From Kluyvera sp040932435 (GTDB lineage: Bacteria; Pseudomonadota; Gammaproteobacteria; Enterobacterales; Enterobacteriaceae), in contig NZ_JBFQGA010000003.1 in assembly GCF_040932435.1 (NCBI RefSeq), positions 186,001 through 250,000 of the forward strand: 64,000 nt of DNA, given 5' to 3'. Both the position numbers and the translations under genes were made by a program. Positions 60,009 through 64,000 of this stretch are shown in pieces. Positions within the stretch are counted from its first letter, which is position 1; every line of letters begins with the position of its first letter. Under the pieces are notes generated by a model. The model did not search any database. It saw nothing but the letters and a program-made list of their open reading frames with translations, and was not told the DNA's origin.

Positions 60009-62606
60009 ATGGGTAAAGCTCTCGTTATCGTTGAGTCCCCGGCAAAAGCCAAAACGATCAATAAGTATCTGGGTAATGACTACGTGGTTAAGTCCAGCGT
60101 CGGTCACATCCGCGATTTGCCGACCAGTGGCTCAGCCGCCAAAAAGAGCGCTGACTCTACCTCCACCAAAACGGCCAAAAAGCCTAAAAAGGATGAACGA
60201 GGCGCGCTGGTTAATCGCATGGGCGTTGACCCATGGCATGACTGGGCTGCACATTACGAAGTGCTGCCGGGTAAGGAAAAGGTTGTTTCGGAACTCAAAC
60301 AGTTGGCGGAAAAAGCCGACCACATTTATCTCGCAACTGACCTTGACCGCGAAGGGGAAGCCATTGCATGGCACCTGCGGGAAGTTATCGGTGGAGATGA
60401 ATCACGCTATAGCCGCGTGGTGTTTAACGAAATTACAAAAAATGCGATTCGTCAGGCTTTTGAAAAGCCTGGTGAACTGAATATTGACCGTGTTAACGCC
60501 CAACAGGCGCGCCGTTTTATGGACCGCGTGGTGGGTTACATGGTCTCTCCGCTTTTGTGGAAGAAGATCGCCCGTGGATTATCCGCCGGTCGTGTTCAAT
60601 CCGTCGCGGTGCGTCTGGTCGTTGAACGTGAGCGTGAAATTAAAGCGTTCGTTCCGGAAGAGTTCTGGGAAGTGGACGCGACCACGACCACGCCTAGTGG
60701 CGATACGCTGGCGTTGCAGGTCACCCATAAAGCCGATAAACCGTTCCGTCCGGTAAACCGTGATGAAACGATGGCGGCGGTTAGCCTGCTTGAAAAAGCG
60801 GGTTACAGCGTCCTAGAACGTGAAGACAAGCCGACCAGCAGCAAACCGGGTGCACCATTTATTACCTCCACTCTGCAGCAGGCGGCCAGTACGCGTCTGG
60901 GCTTCGGGGTGAAGAAAACCATGATGATGGCACAGCGTCTGTACGAAGCGGGTTACATCACCTATATGCGTACCGACTCTACTAACCTGAGTCAGGATGC
61001 GGTCAGCATGGTTCGCGACTACATTGGCGACAATTTCGGTAAAAAATATCTGCCGGAAAACGCCAATCAGTACACCAGCAAAGAGAACTCGCAGGAAGCG
61101 CACGAAGCGATTCGTCCTTCTGACGTGAACGTTGTTGCTGAAACGCTCAAAGACATGGAAGCCGATGCGCAGAAACTGTATCAGCTGATCTGGCGCCAGT
61201 TTGTCGCCTGTCAGATGACGCCTGCACAATATGATTCCACTACGCTTACCGTGAAAGCGGGTGAATTCAAACTCAAAGCGCGTGGGCGTACCCTGCGCTT
61301 TGACGGTTGGACGAAAGTGATGCCTGCGCTGCGTAAAGGCGATGAAGACCGTGTGCTGCCAGTCGTTCAACAGGGCGATAGTTTGACCCTGGTTGAATTG
61401 ATGCCAGCACAGCACTTCACCAAGCCGCCAGCGCGCTTTAGCGAAGCCTCTTTGGTTAAAGAGCTGGAAAAACGCGGAATCGGTCGTCCTTCGACCTATG
61501 CGTCAATCATCTCGACCATTCAAGACCGTGGCTATGTGCGCACTGAAAACCGCCGTTTCTACGCGGAAAAAATGGGTGAAATTGTCACCGATCGTCTGGA
61601 AGCGAACTTCCGCGAGTTGATGAACTACGATTTCACCGCGCAGATGGAAGACCATCTCGACCGCGTGGCTAACCACGAGGCTGAATGGAAGCAGGTTCTG
61701 GACCTGTTCTTTGGTGATTTCACCAAGCAGCTAGAAACTGCGGAGAAACCGCCGGAAGAGGGCGGCATGCAGCCGAACGAGATGGTGCTGACCAGCATCG
61801 ACTGTCCGACCTGCGGCCGCAAAATGGGTATTCGTACCGCCAGTACCGGCGTGTTCCTCGGCTGCTCCGGTTATGCACTGTCGCCAAAAGAACGCTGCAA
61901 AACCACCATTAACCTGGTGCCGGAAAACGAAGTTCTGAATGTGCTGGAAGGTGACGACGCGGAAACCAACGCGCTGCGTGCCAAACGTCGCTGCCAGAAA
62001 TGCGGCACGGCGATGGACAGCTATCTTATCGATCCGAAGCGTAAACTGCATGTCTGTGGTAATAACCCGACCTGCGATGGCTACGAAATCGAAGAGGGCG
62101 AATTCCGCATTAAGGGCTATGACGGCCCGATTGTTGAGTGTGAAAAATGTGGCTCCGAAATGCACCTGAGAATGGGACGTTTTGGCAAGTACATGGCTTG
62201 TACCAACGACGAATGTAAAAACACGCGTAAGATTCTGCGTAGCGGTGAAGTTGCGCCGCCGAAAGAAGATCCGGTGCCATTACCGGAGTTGCCTTGCGAG
62301 AAGTCAGACGCTTATTTCGTGCTGCGTGATGGTGCCGCTGGGGTCTTCCTTGCTGCTAACACCTTCCCGAAATCGCGTGAAACGCGTGCGCCGCTGGTGG
62401 AAGAGCTGTTCCGCTTCCGCGACCGTCTGCCGGAGAAACTGCGTTACTTGGCCGATGCGCCACAGCAGGACCCTGCGGGCAACAAGACGATGATTCGCTT
62501 TAGCCGTAAAACCAAACAGCAGTATGCTTCCTCTGAGAAAGATGGGAAAGCAACAGGCTGGTCAGCGTTCTTCGTTGACGGTAAATGGGTTGAAGCCAAA
62601 AAGTAA
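60009..62606 (+). CDS. topA: DNA topoisomerase I
   Basis: Type IA topoisomerase that relaxes negative supercoils behind transcription and replication forks. The frame opens at 59880, but the ATG at 60009 (MGKALVIVESPAKAKTI) gives 865 residues, exactly E. coli. Toprim Mg site ATDLDREGEAIAW near 110; active-site Tyr319 in ITYMRTDS; the C-terminal region has three Cys4 zinc ribbons (CPTCGRKMG, CQKCGTAMD, CEKCGSEMH) and further DNA-binding domains. No truncation. Confidence 0.98.
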   Translation: MGKALVIVESPAKAKTINKYLGNDYVVKSSVGHIRDLPTSGSAAKKSADSTSTKTAKKPKKDERGALVNRMGVDPWHDWAAHYEVLPGKEKVVSELKQLAEKADHIYLATDLDREGEAIAWHLREVIGGDESRYSRVVFNEITKNAIRQAFEKPGELNIDRVNAQQARRFMDRVVGYMVSPLLWKKIARGLSAGRVQSVAVRLVVEREREIKAFVPEEFWEVDATTTTPSGDTLALQVTHKADKPFRPVNRDETMAAVSLLEKAGYSVLEREDKPTSSKPGAPFITSTLQQAASTRLGFGVKKTMMMAQRLYEAGYITYMRTDSTNLSQDAVSMVRDYIGDNFGKKYLPENANQYTSKENSQEAHEAIRPSDVNVVAETLKDMEADAQKLYQLIWRQFVACQMTPAQYDSTTLTVKAGEFKLKARGRTLRFDGWTKVMPALRKGDEDRVLPVVQQGDSLTLVELMPAQHFTKPPARFSEASLVKELEKRGIGRPSTYASIISTIQDRGYVRTENRRFYAEKMGEIVTDRLEANFRELMNYDFTAQMEDHLDRVANHEAEWKQVLDLFFGDFTKQLETAEKPPEEGGMQPNEMVLTSIDCPTCGRKMGIRTASTGVFLGCSGYALSPKERCKTTINLVPENEVLNVLEGDDAETNALRAKRRCQKCGTAMDSYLIDPKRKLHVCGNNPTCDGYEIEEGEFRIKGYDGPIVECEKCGSEMHLRMGRFGKYMACTNDECKNTRKILRSGEVAPPKEDPVPLPELPCEKSDAYFVLRDGAAGVFLAANTFPKSRETRAPLVEELFRFRDRLPEKLRYLADAPQQDPAGNKTMIRFSRKTKQQYASSEKDGKATGWSAFFVDGKWVEAKK

Positions 62607-62625
62607 AGTTGGCAGCATAACGTTG

Positions 62626-62656
62626 ACAAAGGGCCGCATTGCGGCCCTTTTTTATA
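62626..62656 (+). terminator. topA terminator
   Basis: AAAGGGCCGC / GCGGCCCTTT hairpin followed by TTTT. Confidence 0.9.
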
Positions 62657-62722
62657 ACCTCATTATTATTTTTTGTTTCCATCTATACACACTTGCTATT
62701 AATGATATAGTGGTTATAGAAA

Positions 62723-62739
62723 ATGCATTTCTTATGCAT
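62723..62739. promoter_or_regulatory. Inverted repeat in the cysB promoter region
   Basis: ATGCAT-TTCTT-ATGCAT, 48 bp before the cysB start. Its span fits an LTTR half-site pair and could be the CysB autoregulatory site. Confidence 0.4.
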
Positions 62740-62786
62740 AAATCGTCTTTATAACCCTTCCCCGAGTGCAGATTGGATACAAGCGC

Positions 62787-63761
62787 ATGAAATTACAGCA
62801 GCTTCGCTATATCGTTGAGGTGGTTAACCATAACCTCAATGTTTCCTCAACCGCTGAAGGGTTATACACCTCGCAGCCCGGCATCAGTAAGCAGGTCAGG
62901 ATGCTGGAGGATGAGCTGGGTATCCAGATTTTTGCCCGTAGCGGTAAACACCTGACGCAGGTGACGCCAGCAGGCCAAGAAATCATTCGTATTGCCCGCG
63001 AGGTGCTATCAAAAGTCGACGCCATTAAGTCGGTGGCTGGCGAACACACATGGCCGGATAAAGGCTCCCTGTACGTGGCGACAACCCACACTCAGGCACG
63101 CTACGCGCTGCCGGGTGTCATCAAGGGGTTTATAGAACGCTATCCGCGCGTCTCTTTGCATATGCATCAGGGCTCGCCTACGCAAATTGCGGAAGCGGTA
63201 TCGAAGGGGAACGCCGACTTTGCCATTGCCACGGAAGCGCTGCATCTGTATGACGACCTGGTGATGCTGCCGTGCTACCACTGGAACCGCTCTATCGTGG
63301 TGACGCCGGAGCATCCGCTAGCATCAAAAACCTCGGTGACGATTGAGGAACTGGCGCAGTACCCGCTGGTCACTTATACCTTTGGTTTCACCGGCCGCTC
63401 AGAACTCGATACCGCGTTTAATCGCGCAGGCCTCACTCCGCGCATTGTCTTTACCGCGACTGATGCAGACGTGATTAAAACCTACGTGCGTTTGGGGCTA
63501 GGGGTCGGGGTTATTGCCAGCATGGCGGTCGATCCGGTATCCGATCCGGATCTGGTGAAGCTGGATGCGGAAGGTATCTTCAGCCACAGCACCACCAAAA
63601 TTGGTTTCCGCCGCAGCACCTTCCTGCGCAGTTACATGTATGATTTCATTCAGCGTTTTGCCCCACATTTAACCCGCGATGTGGTTGATACGGCAGTAGC
63701 ACTGCGTTCCAACGAAGACATTGAAGCGATGTTTAACGATATTAAGCTGCCAGAAAAATAA
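62787..63761 (+). CDS. cysB: LysR-type master regulator of cysteine synthesis CysB
   Basis: Activates sulfate uptake and cysteine biosynthesis genes with N-acetylserine (or O-acetylserine) as inducer and represses itself. The ATG at 62787 (MKLQQLRYIVEVVNHNLNVS) gives 324 residues, as in E. coli; a GTG 21 bases upstream is not needed. N-terminal HTH 1-60 (SQPGISKQVRMLEDELG) and effector domain about 90-300 with ATTHTQARY around the sulfate/inducer-binding Thr residues. tcyP, a member of its regulon in E. coli, is also in the window. Confidence 0.98.
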   Translation: MKLQQLRYIVEVVNHNLNVSSTAEGLYTSQPGISKQVRMLEDELGIQIFARSGKHLTQVTPAGQEIIRIAREVLSKVDAIKSVAGEHTWPDKGSLYVATTHTQARYALPGVIKGFIERYPRVSLHMHQGSPTQIAEAVSKGNADFAIATEALHLYDDLVMLPCYHWNRSIVVTPEHPLASKTSVTIEELAQYPLVTYTFGFTGRSELDTAFNRAGLTPRIVFTATDADVIKTYVRLGLGVGVIASMAVDPVSDPDLVKLDAEGIFSHSTTKIGFRRSTFLRSYMYDFIQRFAPHLTRDVVDTAVALRSNEDIEAMFNDIKLPEK

Positions 63762-64000
63762 TCCTAGCGCATATCCGCCTCTGACAACGGAGGCGGAAAA
63801 TCTGTTATTTCCTGCCGTATCTCCCGCCATTAATCCCTTCATTTGTACGGAATTATTGATTAAGAATTGTTTCTATTGGCAACATTGCCGCAAAAGTAGA
63901 AATAAATTTAACGTTAGGCAAACTTATCTGCTCAAATATCTATTTGGCGTCAAAAGAATAAATAAATCTCTTCACAGGATTCGTAAAATCACTGGATTTT
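63762..64000. other. Non-coding region after cysB
   Basis: A TCCGCCTC / GAGGCGGA hairpin (63774-63797) lies just after cysB and may end its transcript, though no T run follows. The rest is AT-rich to the window edge with no supported coding sequence; in E. coli acnA and its promoters lie in this direction. Confidence 0.5.

Noticed and set aside
1..64000. CRISPR array, rRNA, tRNA or insertion sequence
   Set aside because: No regularly spaced repeats, no rRNA or tRNA-like segments and no transposase-like protein were seen.

Overview
The window is chromosomal DNA from a member of the Enterobacteriaceae. Most proteins are close to their E. coli K-12 counterparts in sequence and length: ast, spy, nadE, osmE, chb, cedA, tcyP, ydjM, hxpB, yniB, yciA-yciB-yciC, ompW, the trp operon, rnm, yciO, rluB, btuR, yciK, sohB, yciN, topA and cysB. 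Genus cannot be fixed by reading alone; the extra dha, kduD and beta-glucoside genes suit a Citrobacter, Kluyvera, Raoultella or Leclercia-like organism.

Layout. 1-16304 follows E. coli order from astD to yniB: arginine degradation (astDBE), spy, nadE, osmE, the chitobiose operon chbBCARFG, cedA, tcyP and ydjM. Genes found here in E. coli (ves, cho, katE, ydjO) are absent, and kduD is added behind a KdgR-type operator. At 16305-16336 synteny jumps from yniB to yciA, which lie on opposite sides of the terminus in E. coli. From 16337 the order is yciA-yciB-yciC, ompW, trp and onward to cysB.

The ompW-trpA interval, which holds yciEFG in E. coli, carries about 21.7 kb of accessory DNA (19041-40722). 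It contains: (a) a surface-adhesion locus with a ToxR/MarT-like membrane regulator, a FidL-like membrane protein, a degenerate EAL-domain protein, an AIDA/MisL-type autotransporter with about 16 passenger repeats, and an orphan LuxR-type regulator; (b) an MFS exporter with a divergent LysR regulator; (c) an arginase-fold protein and a TetR regulator behind a 22-bp palindrome, bracketed by related palindromic repeats; (d) a glyoxalase-superfamily protein and a LysE exporter; (e) dihydroxyacetone and glycerol genes with both an ATP-dependent kinase and the PTS-dependent DhaKLM system, plus gldA and dhaR; (f) a quinone-oxidoreductase-like enzyme with a divergent MarR regulator.

The trp operon (40756-47506) is complete, with promoter, operator, leader peptide and attenuator. 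A LysR/GNAT divergent pair lies between yciO and rluB. A beta-glucoside module (GPH symporter, cytoplasmic GH3 enzyme, AraC regulator) with a consensus CRP site lies between rluB and btuR. The window ends after cysB.

The strongest candidate for an under-described system is the MarT/FidL/EAL/autotransporter/LuxR locus at 19319-24725. It resembles the marT-fidL-misL part of Salmonella SPI-3 but adds a c-di-GMP-type EAL protein and a second regulator. No IS element, CRISPR array, tRNA or rRNA was seen.
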